Shown here: piece after piece, positions 16,348 through 24,394 of the stretch
Position numbering within the stretch: the first letter of the stretch is position 1
Layout: the number at the start of each line of letters is the position of its first letter
DNA from: VRUE01 sp963695835
Lineage (GTDB): Bacteria > Actinomycetota > Thermoleophilia > Solirubrobacterales > 70-9
Reading direction: 5' to 3'
Assembly: GCA_963695835.1 (NCBI GenBank)
Contig: CAVOHR010000002.1
Location: 310,001 to 374,000 of the forward strand
DNA: 64,000 nt
Position numbers and translations under genes: made by a program
The notes under the pieces: model-generated
The model's input: only the letters and a program-made list of their open reading frames with translations
What the model was told of the DNA's origin: nothing
The model's database searches: none

Positions 16348-17373
16348 ATGCCCACTCATGCCATGAGTGGAATGTCCGACCGACGACTAGCGACGGTGTT
16401 GATCGGCATTCCCGTCGCGGCCCTGCTCGCCCTGATCGGAGGCGCCGTGTGCATCGCACTCGCATTCGGCGGTACCCAGGGTTGCGGCGGCGGGAACGAA
16501 TCCACCGGCACGCTCAAAGGTGTCCCGGCGAAGCTCGTCCCGATCTTCCAGCGAGCCGCCGTCAAATACCGGCTTGGTCCCAAAGGCCCGGCGATGCTCG
16601 CCTCGATCAACTTCAACGAGACGAGCTTCGGAACGAACATGAACAACACCACCGGCTCAGGCGCGGAGGGGTGGATGATGTTCCTGCCCGAAACCTGGGC
16701 GACCTACGGAGTCGATGCGAACGGCGACGGGGTGAAGGACCCCTTCAACCCCGACGACGCGATCTTTGCCGCCGCCCGCTATCTACGAGCATCGGGCGCT
16801 CCCGGCAATTGGCACGATGCGGTCTTCGCGTACAACCATGCCGAGTGGTACGTCGAACGAGTCTTCGGCGACGCCCAGCGCTTCCAGGGCGACGGCTCAG
16901 AACTAGTCTCCTCCGGCGGCGAAGAATGCAGCGCCGCCCCTTCCGGTCCCGCCGTGGAACGGATGATCGCCGAGGCCGACCGCCTCAGCGCGCTACGACC
17001 GCACACCGAATACGTCTGGGGCGGCTCCCACGGCGAGTCCCCGACGCCGCCAAACGGCCCATTCGATTGCAGCTCGGCAGTCAGCCACCTGCTACAGGTC
17101 GGCGGCTTCCACAACCCGACGATGGACACGATTGCCCTGTCCAGTTGGGGCGAACCCGGTCCCGGCCGTTGGATCACGATCCACGTCAAGCCCTACGAAC
17201 CCGAAGCCCACACCTTCATCGAGTTCATGCCCGGCGTCACCCCGCCGAGCAAACGCTATTGGGGCACTTCGGGCTTTGTGGAACCCGGCCACGGACCCGG
17301 CTGGATTCCCGAAAGCACCTTCTCTGCCAGCTACCTCGAACGCTTCGAGCTTCGCCACCCGCCCGGACTCTGA
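16348..17373 (+). CDS. Bifunctional peptidoglycan hydrolase (transglycosylase plus NlpC/P60-like), VirB1-type
   Basis: 341 residues from ATG 16348; the starts at 16363 and 16372 are also possible and give the same protein body. A membrane anchor covers about 15-39. The first domain is a lysozyme-like lytic transglycosylase with the candidate catalytic Glu in 'INFNETSFG' (about residue 91). The second resembles NlpC/P60 Cys peptidases, with 'FDCSSAVSHLL' (Cys about 241) and 'AHTFIEF' (His about 288). In conjugation systems such enzymes open the wall for the channel. It is divergent from the T4SS operon. Confidence 0.85.
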   Translation: MPTHAMSGMSDRRLATVLIGIPVAALLALIGGAVCIALAFGGTQGCGGGNESTGTLKGVPAKLVPIFQRAAVKYRLGPKGPAMLASINFNETSFGTNMNNTTGSGAEGWMMFLPETWATYGVDANGDGVKDPFNPDDAIFAAARYLRASGAPGNWHDAVFAYNHAEWYVERVFGDAQRFQGDGSELVSSGGEECSAAPSGPAVERMIAEADRLSALRPHTEYVWGGSHGESPTPPNGPFDCSSAVSHLLQVGGFHNPTMDTIALSSWGEPGPGRWITIHVKPYEPEAHTFIEFMPGVTPPSKRYWGTSGFVEPGHGPGWIPESTFSASYLERFELRHPPGL

Positions 17374-17379
17374 GCAGCC

Positions 17380-17652
17380 ATGAGAGCCGCCGCAAAACAG
17401 AGCAAGCAGAAACGGCTCAGTGGTCCCTGTGTCGAGATTACGCCCACCCCGGCGCAGTTCGAGCAGTTCTGCCGCGACCTTGACGCCCTGCGTGGAATGG
17501 GCGCGATCTCCAACACCGCCGCCATCCTCGCCGCCGTCCACGACGCCGCGACGACAGGTAAAATGGAGCCTCCAACACACTCAGGCCGGGCGGCGCGTAC
17601 ACGCCCCCGGCCCGGCAACAGGAGGTCTAGTCCTGATGCAGCACAAGCCTAA
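17380..17652 (+). CDS. Small protein upstream of the integrase
   Basis: 90 residues, starting 7 bases after the hydrolase stop and overlapping the integrase start by 17 bases. The front half ('TPTPAQFEQFCRDLDALR', 'AAILAAVHDAA') is helical and protein-like; the last 30 residues are Arg/Pro-rich and may only reflect overlap with the integrase leader. Its position just before a serine integrase fits a recombination directionality factor, but no motif proves that. No strong ribosome binding site is visible. Confidence 0.45.
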   Translation: MRAAAKQSKQKRLSGPCVEITPTPAQFEQFCRDLDALRGMGAISNTAAILAAVHDAATTGKMEPPTHSGRAARTRPRPGNRRSSPDAAQA

Positions 17653-19270
17653 CGAGGGAAGCCCCGGATTCGCCGTCCTCTACGCCGCGAAGTCCAGCCC
17701 GGACGAGCGGCTGTCCATCCCCGATCAGTTGCGCGACGGCAACGCCCTTGCCGAGAAAGAACGGCTCACCGTTGTCGGCGAATACAGCGAGGAGAATCAG
17801 AGTGCGTACAAGGGCGACCGTGGCCCTGAGCTTGCCAAGGCGCTCGCCCACGCTGGCGAGGTCGGCGCTTCCCTGATCGTCCAGCACAGCGACCGCTTGG
17901 CGCGCGGCGATGGCAAGCAGGCCCGCCACCTTGCCGAGCTTTTCTTTGCCGCCACGCGGGCCGGAGTCGAGTTGCGTTCCGTGCAGGACGACAGCACCTT
18001 CGAGAGTCCCATCCTCGTCGCCGTCATGGGCGAGCGAAACATGGAGGACAGCCGCCGCAAGAGCGCCGCCGTCAAGGCGGGACACGCCCGCCGCCGCAAG
18101 CGCGGCCAGTACCCCGGTGGACCCGCGCCCTACGGCTACCTTCGCCGCCGCAACGAGGACGACGAACTCACGCTTGTCCCCGATCCCGTCCTCTCCCTGA
18201 TCGTCCAGCGCATCTACGCCGAATACATCGGCGGCTCGACGCAGCTAACGATTGTCCGCGCCCTGTCCGCCGACGAGGTTCCAACCCATCGCGGCGGCAA
18301 GTGGCACCAGGGCACCGTCGCCAACATCCTCGCGAACCCGGTCTACGCTGGCCTGCTTGACGACGAAGGCGAGCTTGTCGAGGCGACCCACGACGCGATC
18401 ATCGACCGAAAGACCTGGGACGAAGCCGCCGAGCTACGCAAGGCGAAGGCTCGCACCCATCAGCGCGGTCGAACGAGCGCCGGGGTTCACCTTTTCCGCA
18501 AGGGACACCTTCGCTGCGGGCGCTGCGGCGGATCAATGGTCCCTCGTAGCTCGCAGAACCGAGACAAGTCCTACCACGAAAGCTACCGCTGCTATGAACG
18601 CTGGCGCGACCCAAGCGCCTGCTCCATGCAGCCCGTTCCCCGAGCCCTTGTGGACGAGGCGGTCTTTAACTACTTCTCGCAGGTCGGCCTCGACGTGGAG
18701 GCAACCCGCGAACAATTGGCAGCGGCCGTTGACCGCCGCCTTGCCGAGGCGCGCGGCCTGCTCACCGTCGCCGAGCAGGCCGCGCAGGAGGCAGCCGCCC
18801 GCATCGCTCGCGTCAAGCGCGACTACACCAACGGCGACCTGACGGCCGCCGAGTGGCGCGAGCTAAAAGCCGAACTGGAACCCGAGCATCAGGCAGCTTT
18901 GGCCGAGGTCGAGCGCCTACGCGACCAGGCGAGCGACGCAGAGAGCGGCGCGGCGCTGGCGGATGCCGAGAACGAGGTCTTGACGCAGTTGGCGCAGATT
19001 CGCTCCGCCCTTGCTGGCGAGGTCGCAGACGCCGATGGCGTGGCCTCAGTCCGCGCCGTCCTTCTCCGCCTCTTTGAGGGCTTCACGCTCCACACCGCCG
19101 ACGAAGCGGCCGACCACGTTAACGCCGACCTTATCGGCGGCGGCTACTGGCTAGAGCCGACCGTCAACGCTCAGGCAGTCACCGGATACGACGAGGAAAT
19201 GCTGCCCGTCCTCGCCCGCAAACCGCTTGAGCAAGCCGCAAACAATTCCAATAACGCCTTCCAGCCGTAG
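17636..19270 (+). CDS. Large serine recombinase (ICE integrase)
   Basis: 544 residues from ATG 17636, with aggagg at 17620-17625. The resolvase domain has 'YAAKSSPDERLSIPDQ' (candidate catalytic Ser about 20), 'NQSAYKGDRGPEL' and 'HSDRLARGDG'. A recombinase domain follows ('GGPAPYGYLRR', 'GTVANILANPVYAG'), then a zinc ribbon ('RCGRCGGSM' and later Cys residues), a coiled-coil and a C-terminal segment. Such enzymes cut attP and attB without a topoisomerase. The stop codon TAG at 19268-19270 lies inside sequence that is also read as part of the maoC gene on the other strand, so the gene ends exactly at the element border. Confidence 0.92.
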   Translation: MQHKPNEGSPGFAVLYAAKSSPDERLSIPDQLRDGNALAEKERLTVVGEYSEENQSAYKGDRGPELAKALAHAGEVGASLIVQHSDRLARGDGKQARHLAELFFAATRAGVELRSVQDDSTFESPILVAVMGERNMEDSRRKSAAVKAGHARRRKRGQYPGGPAPYGYLRRRNEDDELTLVPDPVLSLIVQRIYAEYIGGSTQLTIVRALSADEVPTHRGGKWHQGTVANILANPVYAGLLDDEGELVEATHDAIIDRKTWDEAAELRKAKARTHQRGRTSAGVHLFRKGHLRCGRCGGSMVPRSSQNRDKSYHESYRCYERWRDPSACSMQPVPRALVDEAVFNYFSQVGLDVEATREQLAAAVDRRLAEARGLLTVAEQAAQEAAARIARVKRDYTNGDLTAAEWRELKAELEPEHQAALAEVERLRDQASDAESGAALADAENEVLTQLAQIRSALAGEVADADGVASVRAVLLRLFEGFTLHTADEAADHVNADLIGGGYWLEPTVNAQAVTGYDEEMLPVLARKPLEQAANNSNNAFQP

Positions 19271-19278
19271 TTGACGCC
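19262..19278. other. ICE right attachment junction (attR) within maoC
   Basis: Read leftward, maoC codes for the expected GVNYG up to about here and then continues into antisense integrase sequence with no MaoC likeness. The junction therefore lies at or just left of 19262-19270. The exact crossover dinucleotide cannot be set without attB or the left end, which lies outside the window. Confidence 0.7.
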
Positions 19279-19542
19279 GAGGGCGAAGCCGGTCGAGGAG
19301 ATCAGCTGCTTGCGGAAGCCGTCGACGAGGGAGAGGGTGAGGTTGCCGTGGGCAATCGTCGTTCCGAAGAGGCTCTCCTTCTTCGCCCGCTCGACGTCGA
19401 CGTGGATCCACTGGTCGTCGCCGGAGAGCTCGGCGAAGGCGTCGATGTCGGCCTGCGTGACGGTGCGCCACTCGCTCGGCCCGATCTCCCGGCCGACAAG
19501 GGCCTGCATCCCCTCCACACCCTGTACCTCGACGGTTGCCAT
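19263..19542 (-). pseudogene. MaoC-type (R)-specific enoyl-CoA hydratase, truncated by the ICE
   Basis: The first 93 residues are a good MaoC/NodN-type hot-dog hydratase: 'GDDQWIHVDVERAK', with the catalytic Asp/His region, and 'FGTTIAHGNLTLSL'. Normal members run on after 'GVNYG' for about 55 more residues ('..RFP.PV..GS..R'). Here the frame instead enters the integrase gene antisense and stops at 19171. In the family the enzyme hydrates enoyl-CoA esters, and the second catalytic loop is retained, but loss of the last strands should destroy the fold. An intact gene would be restored on excision. Confidence 0.85.
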
Positions 19543-19670
19543 CGCCCGGGCAGTCTAAGCGACTCGCGCGGTGGCGCGGCGTCTCGCGCGCAGACAAGTC
19601 GACCCTTGCGCGGTCCGGGATAAGGGAGGAGCCTCTCAACCATTCGATCCTGTACCCAAGGAGGTGCACG

Positions 19671-19985
19671 ATGAAGTTCCTGGTCACCGTCCGACCCGGC
19701 CCGATGCCCCCGCCCCCCGAGCTGTTCCGCTCCGCCCAGGAGTGGATCCAGGCCAAGCTAGACGACGGCACGTTCGAGTGCGTCTACGCCTATCCCGAGG
19801 GAGGGGGTTGCAGCATCGGCGACAACGACTCCGCCGAGCAGCTGATGGAGGAGCTGCTGGACTACCCGCTCTCGCCCTTCGTCGAGTACGAGGTGCGCCC
19901 GCTCGTCGACCTGAACGCCGCCTTCGACCGTGCGATTCCGTACGTCGAGAAGATGAGCGCTCAGCTCGCCGGCCAGGCACCCTGA
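19671..19985 (+). CDS. Small ferredoxin-fold protein, muconolactone isomerase/YCII-like
   Basis: 104 residues from ATG 19671 with a strong site (aaggaggt, 6 bases upstream). The start 'MKFLVTVRPGPMPPPPEL' and 'EVRPLVDLNAAFDRAIPYVEKM' resemble small dimeric alpha/beta-barrel proteins of the muconolactone isomerase group. Its substrate is unknown. It is divergent from maoC, so it is chromosomal rather than part of the ICE. Family assignment is moderate. Confidence 0.65.
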   Translation: MKFLVTVRPGPMPPPPELFRSAQEWIQAKLDDGTFECVYAYPEGGGCSIGDNDSAEQLMEELLDYPLSPFVEYEVRPLVDLNAAFDRAIPYVEKMSAQLAGQAP

Positions 19986-20044
19986 CCACGGTGCCCGCGC
20001 CGCGGTTCCCGGATCGGGGCGCGGGCAAGGCCGAGCCAGGAGCG

Positions 20045-20485
20045 TTAGGGAATCGAGCCAGGTGGGGCAACCCACTGACTGGAGAACGCAAGGACCGTGG
20101 CGAGGGTGTCGAAGTGATGGTCGTAGTGCAGCACGCCGAATCCACGTTCGGCAGCGGCAGCGGCTATCAGGGCGTCCGGCACTCGAACGCGATGCGCCCC
20201 CGCCGCGCCGCTTTGCGCCAGCTCGCGCATCGACCAGATTGCGGCGTCGGTCACCGAGCGCGTGATCGCCGCCTGCCGGAACCCCGCCATCGCCGAGGCC
20301 ACCCTCTCGACGGCGTCGCGGTCCGGCGCGTCGAAGACCATCTCCATCGTTATGGGAGCGCACGCGACCAGGTCCCCCGCGCGCACCATCGCCCGCCAGT
20401 GCGGCGCGACCTTCCTGTCACTCGCGCGGGCCCAGGCGGAGGTGTCCGCCACCCACGGGCCCTTGGGCCAGCTCACCGACCCCAA
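20045..20485 (-). CDS. vapC: PIN-domain ribonuclease toxin, VapC family
   Basis: 146 residues. The acidic PIN residues are visible: Asp in 'VADTSAWAR', Glu in 'PITMEMVF', and the later Asp pair in 'VPDALIAAAA' and 'LHYDHHFD'. VapC toxins are Mg-dependent endoribonucleases acting on tRNA or rRNA. Its start overlaps the end of the upstream antitoxin gene by 13 bases, the usual VapBC arrangement. All four expected acidic positions are present, so it is probably active. Confidence 0.88.
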   Translation of the reverse strand: MGSVSWPKGPWVADTSAWARASDRKVAPHWRAMVRAGDLVACAPITMEMVFDAPDRDAVERVASAMAGFRQAAITRSVTDAAIWSMRELAQSGAAGAHRVRVPDALIAAAAAERGFGVLHYDHHFDTLATVLAFSSQWVAPPGSIP

Positions 20486-20739
20486 GCGCGTTCGCGAGCG
20501 CTGCGCAGGCTCTCGAGGTCCAACCCCGAGGTGCCCTCGGCGACGCTGAGCGCGAACTCCGCGGCCCTCCGCTCGGCCGCTCGGTCGCTTTCGAGGGCCT
20601 CGGCGCCGCGCACCGCCAGCTCGTGCACGACCCGAGAGGTGGGCGCCGACGCTCCCAGCACGGCACGACCGCGCCTGATCGCGCGCTCCAGGTCGGGGTC
20701 GCGGGGCACCTGGACGCGGGAGTGGCGGCCGGCAGCCAT
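20473..20739 (-). CDS. vapB: VapB-like antitoxin
   Basis: 88 residues starting at ATG 20739. The N-terminus 'RHSRVQVPRDPDLERAI' looks like a DNA-binding ribbon and the C-terminal half is helical, as in VapB antitoxins. A longer frame upstream has no protein-like character. A near-perfect 20-bp palindrome (20748-20767) begins 8 bases in front of the start and fits autoregulation by the VapBC complex. No clear Shine-Dalgarno is seen, so translation may be leaderless or inefficient. Confidence 0.8.
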   Translation of the reverse strand: MAAGRHSRVQVPRDPDLERAIRRGRAVLGASAPTSRVVHELAVRGAEALESDRAAERRAAEFALSVAEGTSGLDLESLRSARERAWGR

Positions 20740-20747
20740 AGGAGAAG

Positions 20748-20767
20748 TGTATCCGCTAGCGGGTACA
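20748..20767. promoter_or_regulatory. Palindromic operator of vapBC
   Basis: The sequence tgtatccgctagcgggtaca matches its own reverse complement at 18 of 20 positions. Its place directly in front of the antitoxin start is where VapBC complexes normally bind to repress their operon. Confidence 0.6.
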
Positions 20768-20786
20768 CAAGAACGGATCTCGCTCC

Positions 20787-21005
20787 TCAAGCCACCAGCC
20801 GAACTTCGAAGCTCGGCGCGACGAGGGCGCCGGCGCCGCCCAGCAGGGCGAGGATGCGGCTGACGTAGGCGCTGGTCTCGGGGATCGCGGGGACGCAGTG
20901 GCAGGCTTCGACCGGGGCTGGGCCGGCGTTGTAGGCGGCGAGGGCGATCTGGGGCGAGCCCAGCCTGTTGGCGACTTCTCCGATGCTGAGCGTCGCTCCT
21001 GCCAT
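20787..21005 (-). pseudogene. Chimeric remnant: HTH-like start fused to transglycosylase 3' end (repeat copy 3)
   Basis: From about 20965 leftward the reading frame matches the last 60 residues of the transglycosylase at 27,586 ('ALAAYNAGPAPVEACHC' ... 'FEVRLVA'). Before that it reads 'MAGATLSIGEVANRLG', which looks like the start of a MerR/excisionase-type HTH protein and has its own site (aaggag, about 8 bases before ATG 21005). The join falls in 'RLGSP', a sequence nearly shared by both parents. The SLT active-site Glu is absent, so no enzyme activity is expected. Confidence 0.65.
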
Positions 21006-21090
21006 GACGATTTCTCCTTGACCTAAACCCAGCTTCAGGGCCAACACTGGCGCCGGACCACTGAAAACCGGAGGAACCGACGATGACCAA

Positions 21091-21195
21091 GCCTGGGGCA
21101 TGGCTTTCGACAGCTTCCGTCCCGACCGCTACGACCTAGCCGGAGCCGCGATCTGCCTCGTCGGGGTGGCAGTCATTATGTACGCGCCGCGGTAG
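21091..21195 (+). pseudogene. YnfA-family membrane protein, 3' remnant
   Basis: Thirty-four codons read 'AWGMAFDSFRPDRYD', 'AGAAICLVGVAVIMYAPR' and a stop, which is the C-terminal helix and ending of the YnfA family (normally about 108 residues, four helices). The first two thirds of the gene are missing. It lies between repeat copy 3 and the BrnT-like pair, on the opposite strand, and marks an old deletion or insertion border. Confidence 0.7.
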
Positions 21196-21232
21196 TCCGT
21201 ATGCCATCGATCTGAACGCTTACCTGTATGTG

Positions 21233-21520
21233 TCACCCCACCTCGAGGTACTGGCGCAGCGCCTTACGGATCACTGAGGAGGTCGCCTCGTTGTCGCGCT
21301 GCGCCCGCTGCGCGAGCGCTTGCCGGAGCTCGGGATCGAGCCGAACGGACTCGACCTTCGCGGGACCTGAGCCGATCGGTGGCCGACCGCGCCGACGTCG
21401 CAGAATCTCGTCAACGTCGTAGCCAGCCTCGGCTTCCTTGGAGAGCTTCTCGATCAACTCGTCGGTGATCGGCACGCCGCTGACCGTCTTCCCATAGATT
21501 TTCTGTCGTGCCATCGTCAT
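21233..21520 (-). CDS. CopG/BrnA-like antitoxin with ribbon-helix-helix domain
   Basis: 95 residues. The C-terminal part 'KVESVRLDPELRQALAQRA' to 'SSVIRKALRQYL' is a ribbon-helix-helix DNA-binding domain. The N-terminal 'ITDELIEKLSKEAEAGYDVDEILRRR' is typical of antitoxins that mask a RelE-fold toxin. Its start overlaps the stop of the toxin gene by 4 bases. Toxin-first order fits BrnTA-type pairs. Confidence 0.82.
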   Translation of the reverse strand: MTMARQKIYGKTVSGVPITDELIEKLSKEAEAGYDVDEILRRRRGRPPIGSGPAKVESVRLDPELRQALAQRAQRDNEATSSVIRKALRQYLEVG

Positions 21521-21783
21521 TCTCCCGGCAAAAGCCGCCTGAACTTCGGCCGCATCTTCATCGCGTGGATTGCGATCTCCAGGCAGTCGTCGTGAACGAT
21601 CGTAGCCACCTCGAGCAGCTCCGCATTGCGAGCGGACCCTAGGTACAGCCGAGTGCCGTTATCCCGGTCATCGATGCTCATGGCATGGCTTACGGCGTGT
21701 TCGATATCCGCATCGGAAATGCCGTGCTTCCGAGCAGTTGGATGAATTCCGAGGGATATCGTACTACGAAAATCTCGGGTCAT
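21517..21783 (-). CDS. BrnT-like toxin
   Basis: 88 residues from ATG 21783. 'RKHGISDADIEHAV', 'RLYLGSARNAELLEV' and the ending 'IAIHAMKMRPKF' resemble BrnT/RelE-fold ribonuclease toxins. The ATG overlaps the TGA of the transglycosylase fragment just upstream (ATGA), so the toxin is joined directly to the repeated 3' end. Exact subfamily is uncertain; pairing with a ribbon-helix-helix antitoxin supports the call. Confidence 0.75.
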   Translation of the reverse strand: MTRDFRSTISLGIHPTARKHGISDADIEHAVSHAMSIDDRDNGTRLYLGSARNAELLEVATIVHDDCLEIAIHAMKMRPKFRRLLPGE

Positions 21784-22392
21784 GCGACGAGCCTCACTTC
21801 GAAGCTCGGCGCGACGAGCGCCCCCGCGCCGCCGAGGAGGGCGAGGATTCGGCTGACGTAGGCGCTGGTCTCGGGGATCGCGGGGACGCAGTGGCAGGCT
21901 TCGACCGGGGCTGGGCCGGCGTTGTAGGCGGCCAGGGCTAGCTGGGGGGAGCCGAGCTGGCGGATCAGGTCGGACATCAGGTGGGCCTGGGCGTCCATCG
22001 CTTCGGCCGGGTCGAAGGGGTCGGCGAGGCCGTAGGACGCCGCCGTCGAGGGGATGAACTGGGCGATGCCCTGGGCGCCGGCCGGGGAGACGGCGAAGGG
22101 GTTGAAGTTCGACTCGGCCATCAGCTGGGCGGCGAGCAGGGCGGCGGAGACGTTCCAGTGGGCCGCGGCGCGCAGCAGCGGCGTCTGGAAGCGCGCCGGT
22201 ACAAACGAGGGCAGGCCGCCCGCCCCGGCGAGCGCGCCGTCCCCCCCGCTGCCGGCGCCCGCCGTGCCGCCACCGACGCCTTCCGCCCCGCCGGCCGCAC
22301 CTGCCGTCGCTCCGATAGCGTTGCCCGCCGTCGAACAGGGTGCCGGGGGCGGTCGTACCCGTAGTGCTTTGAGTAGCGCTAACACGATAGCC
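21780..22392 (-). pseudogene. Lytic transglycosylase 3' fragment (repeat copy 2)
   Basis: From about 22392 leftward the DNA follows the gene at 27,586-28,905, starting near its 'QRYSWEAWHYGY' codons. A deletion of about 10 bases and a frame change occur close to the start of the match. From 'CSTAGNA' on, the full SLT domain is intact, including 'AAQLMAESNFNPFAVSPAG' with the catalytic Glu, and ends in 'FEVRLVA'. There is no signal peptide, membrane anchor or VanY part, so an exported enzyme is unlikely. It shares 'PETSAY' and 'ALVAPSF' with copy 3 against 'PETQAY' and 'ALVVPSF' in the full gene, so copies 2 and 3 are closer to each other. Confidence 0.8.
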
Positions 22393-22446
22393 CTGCCAGG
22401 GAGGCAGGGACCCGCGTCCAGCCGCCGAAGGCGTCATGCTGAGGCC

Positions 22447-23058
22447 ATGCGCGACCGGGATATCCGAGCGGCACTGTTGGAGCGGCTCCAGGAGATTCAC
22501 GCCGACGACAGGAACACGCGTGTCCTTGACGAGCTCGGGATCTGCCAGGGAGAAGCACGCGCCGATGTCGCTGTGGTGAACGGCGCACTCGCCGCCTTCG
22601 AGATTAAGAGCGACCGAGACACGCTGGCCCGTCTCCCCCGACAGGTCGAGGTGTATCAGCGTGTATTCGACATCGTGACCGTGATCGTAGGTGGTCGGTA
22701 CGTCGAGAGAATCATCGACGTGGTGCCGAGTAGCTGGGGCGTCATCCAGGCCGTCCCCGGGGAGGACTCGCTCGCGCTGGAAACAATCCGAGGGCCGAAA
22801 ACGAACCCGGAGGTTGATCCCTTCTCCCGCGCTCAGCTTCTCTGGAGAGACGAGGCACTTGCGCTCCTGGAGAAACGAGGGCTGGCTGATGGCCTCCGGA
22901 GCAAGCCCCGCCGCATTCTCTGGCGAGCGATTGCCGACCAGCTCTCACCAACTGAAGTCAGCGAAGCAGTGAGAGCACAGCTCAAGGCAAGGGAAGGCTG
23001 GCGATCTGATCCACAACGGCCGCCAGGTGGTGGCTCACGCCTGCCTGCCGCCACTTAG
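22447..23058 (+). CDS. sce7726-family PD-(D/E)XK-like protein
   Basis: 203 residues from ATG 22447. 'RDRDIRAALLERL', 'ELGICQGEARADVAVV' and 'AAFEIKSDRDTLARLP' are hallmarks of the family named sce7726. The D..(x)n..ExK pattern in 'ADVAVV...FEIK' fits a restriction-endonuclease-like nuclease site. In other genomes the family is a neighbour of beta-family/sce7725 proteins; here the beta gene lies convergent on the far side of an IS element. The TA of the stop codon is the IS target site and the codon is kept by the first IS base. Role unknown; a defence nuclease is my inference. Confidence 0.82.
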   Translation: MRDRDIRAALLERLQEIHADDRNTRVLDELGICQGEARADVAVVNGALAAFEIKSDRDTLARLPRQVEVYQRVFDIVTVIVGGRYVERIIDVVPSSWGVIQAVPGEDSLALETIRGPKTNPEVDPFSRAQLLWRDEALALLEKRGLADGLRSKPRRILWRAIADQLSPTEVSEAVRAQLKAREGWRSDPQRPPGGGSRLPAAT

Positions 23059-23123
23059 TGCTCCCCGCCAGAAATCCTTACTCGCTTGAAGGAGCCTCGG
23101 CGAGCGCGGCGAATTCTGGGGCG

Positions 23124-24288
23124 ATGCCGGGACGCAGCCCCCACGAGATCGCGCTCAGCGATGAGGAGCGCGCCGAGCTCGAGCACCGCGCCGCCTGCTA
23201 CACCCGCCCCCACCGCGAGGTGCTGCGAGCCAAGATCGTCCTGATGGCGGCCGAAGGCGCCACCAACACCGAGATCGGCGAGCGGCTGGGGATGACGCGC
23301 AAGTCGGTCGGACGCTGGCGAAAACGCTTCTGCGAAGAGAGGATCGAGGGGATTGAGGATCTGAAGCGCACGGGCCGCCCGCGCCGTTTTCCCCCCGGAG
23401 GAGATCGCCCAGGTCAAGGCGGTCGCCTGCGATCTGCCGCGCGCCCAGGGCGTCCCGCTCTCGCGCTTTAGCCGCGCCGAGCTGCACCGCCTGGTCATCG
23501 AGCGCGGCGTCACAGAGGCCTCGGCGGCGACGATCGCCCGCTGGCTGGCCGAGGACTCGCTGCGCCCCTGGCAGCACCGCTCCTGGATCTTTCCCACCGA
23601 CCCGGACTTTCTCGCCAAGGCCGGGCCCGTGCTCGACCTCTACCAGGGAAGGTGGGAAGGCGAGCTGCTTCACCCCGGCGACTTCGTGATCAGCGCTGAC
23701 GAGAAGCCCTCGATCCAGGCGCGCTCGCGCATCCACCCGACGCTCGGGCCAACGTCAGGCTCCCGCGGCCAGCGCGTCGAGCACACCTACAAGCGCCGGG
23801 GCGCGCTCACCTACCTCGCCGCTCTGGACATCGGGCGTCGCGGTGGCCGCCCGCCACATGTCTTCGGCCGCTCCGAGTGCAAAGGCGGAATCGAATCCTT
23901 CGATCGCCTCGTCCACCAGGTGATGGCCAGGGAGCCCTACGCCTCCGCCCGCAACGTCTTTTGGATCGTCGACAACGGCTCCTCCCACCGCGGGCAGCGC
24001 TCAATCGAACGCCTGGAGGGACGATGGAAGAACCTGACCCTGGTTCACCTGCCGACCCACGCGAGCTGGTTGAACCAGATCGAGATCTACTTCTCGATCA
24101 TCCAGCGCAAGGTCCTCACCCCCAACGACTTCGATGACCTCGGCCTGCTTGCCCGGACCCTGAACAAGTTCGAGCACCACTGGAACGAGATGGCCGAGCC
24201 CTTCGAGTGGAACTTCACCCGCGACAAGCTCGCCGAGCTGATGGAGCGGCTGGGCGCCCGCGAGCCCGAGCTGCGCCTGGCCGCGTGA
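23124..24288 (+). CDS. IS630-family transposase, two frames joined by +1 shift
   Basis: The first frame (ATG 23124) gives the HTH part: 'RAKIVLMAAEGATNTEIGER' and 'GMTRKSVGRWRKRF'. At 23387-23396 a run of four T and six C ends its homology. The protein continues in the +1 frame ('FPPEEIAQVKAVACDLPR', then the DDE catalytic domain). The triad residues are visible in 'VISADEKPS', 'FWIVDNGSSHRG' and 'HASWLNQIEIYFSI'. Removing one C would restore a single frame. Either this is programmed +1 frameshifting or an inactivating C insertion; both domains look intact otherwise. Confidence 0.85.
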
Positions 24289-24319
24289 CCCGAGGCGGAA
24301 CGAAGCGGCGGTCCGGGGT

Positions 24320-24365
24320 CGCATCCGACATTCACCCCACCCCACTGTGGTCAATGTCGGATGCG
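24320..24365. repeat. 46-bp palindromic repeat, copy A
   Basis: The arms cgcatccgacatt (24320-24332) and aatgtcggatgcg (24353-24365) pair perfectly. A related 46-bp element lies at 33961-34006 in the opposite orientation; 22 bases of one arm are identical. REP/BIME-like in form. Confidence 0.75.
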
Positions 24366-24394
24366 TGCGATTCGCGGCCCATTCGCGGCGGAAC

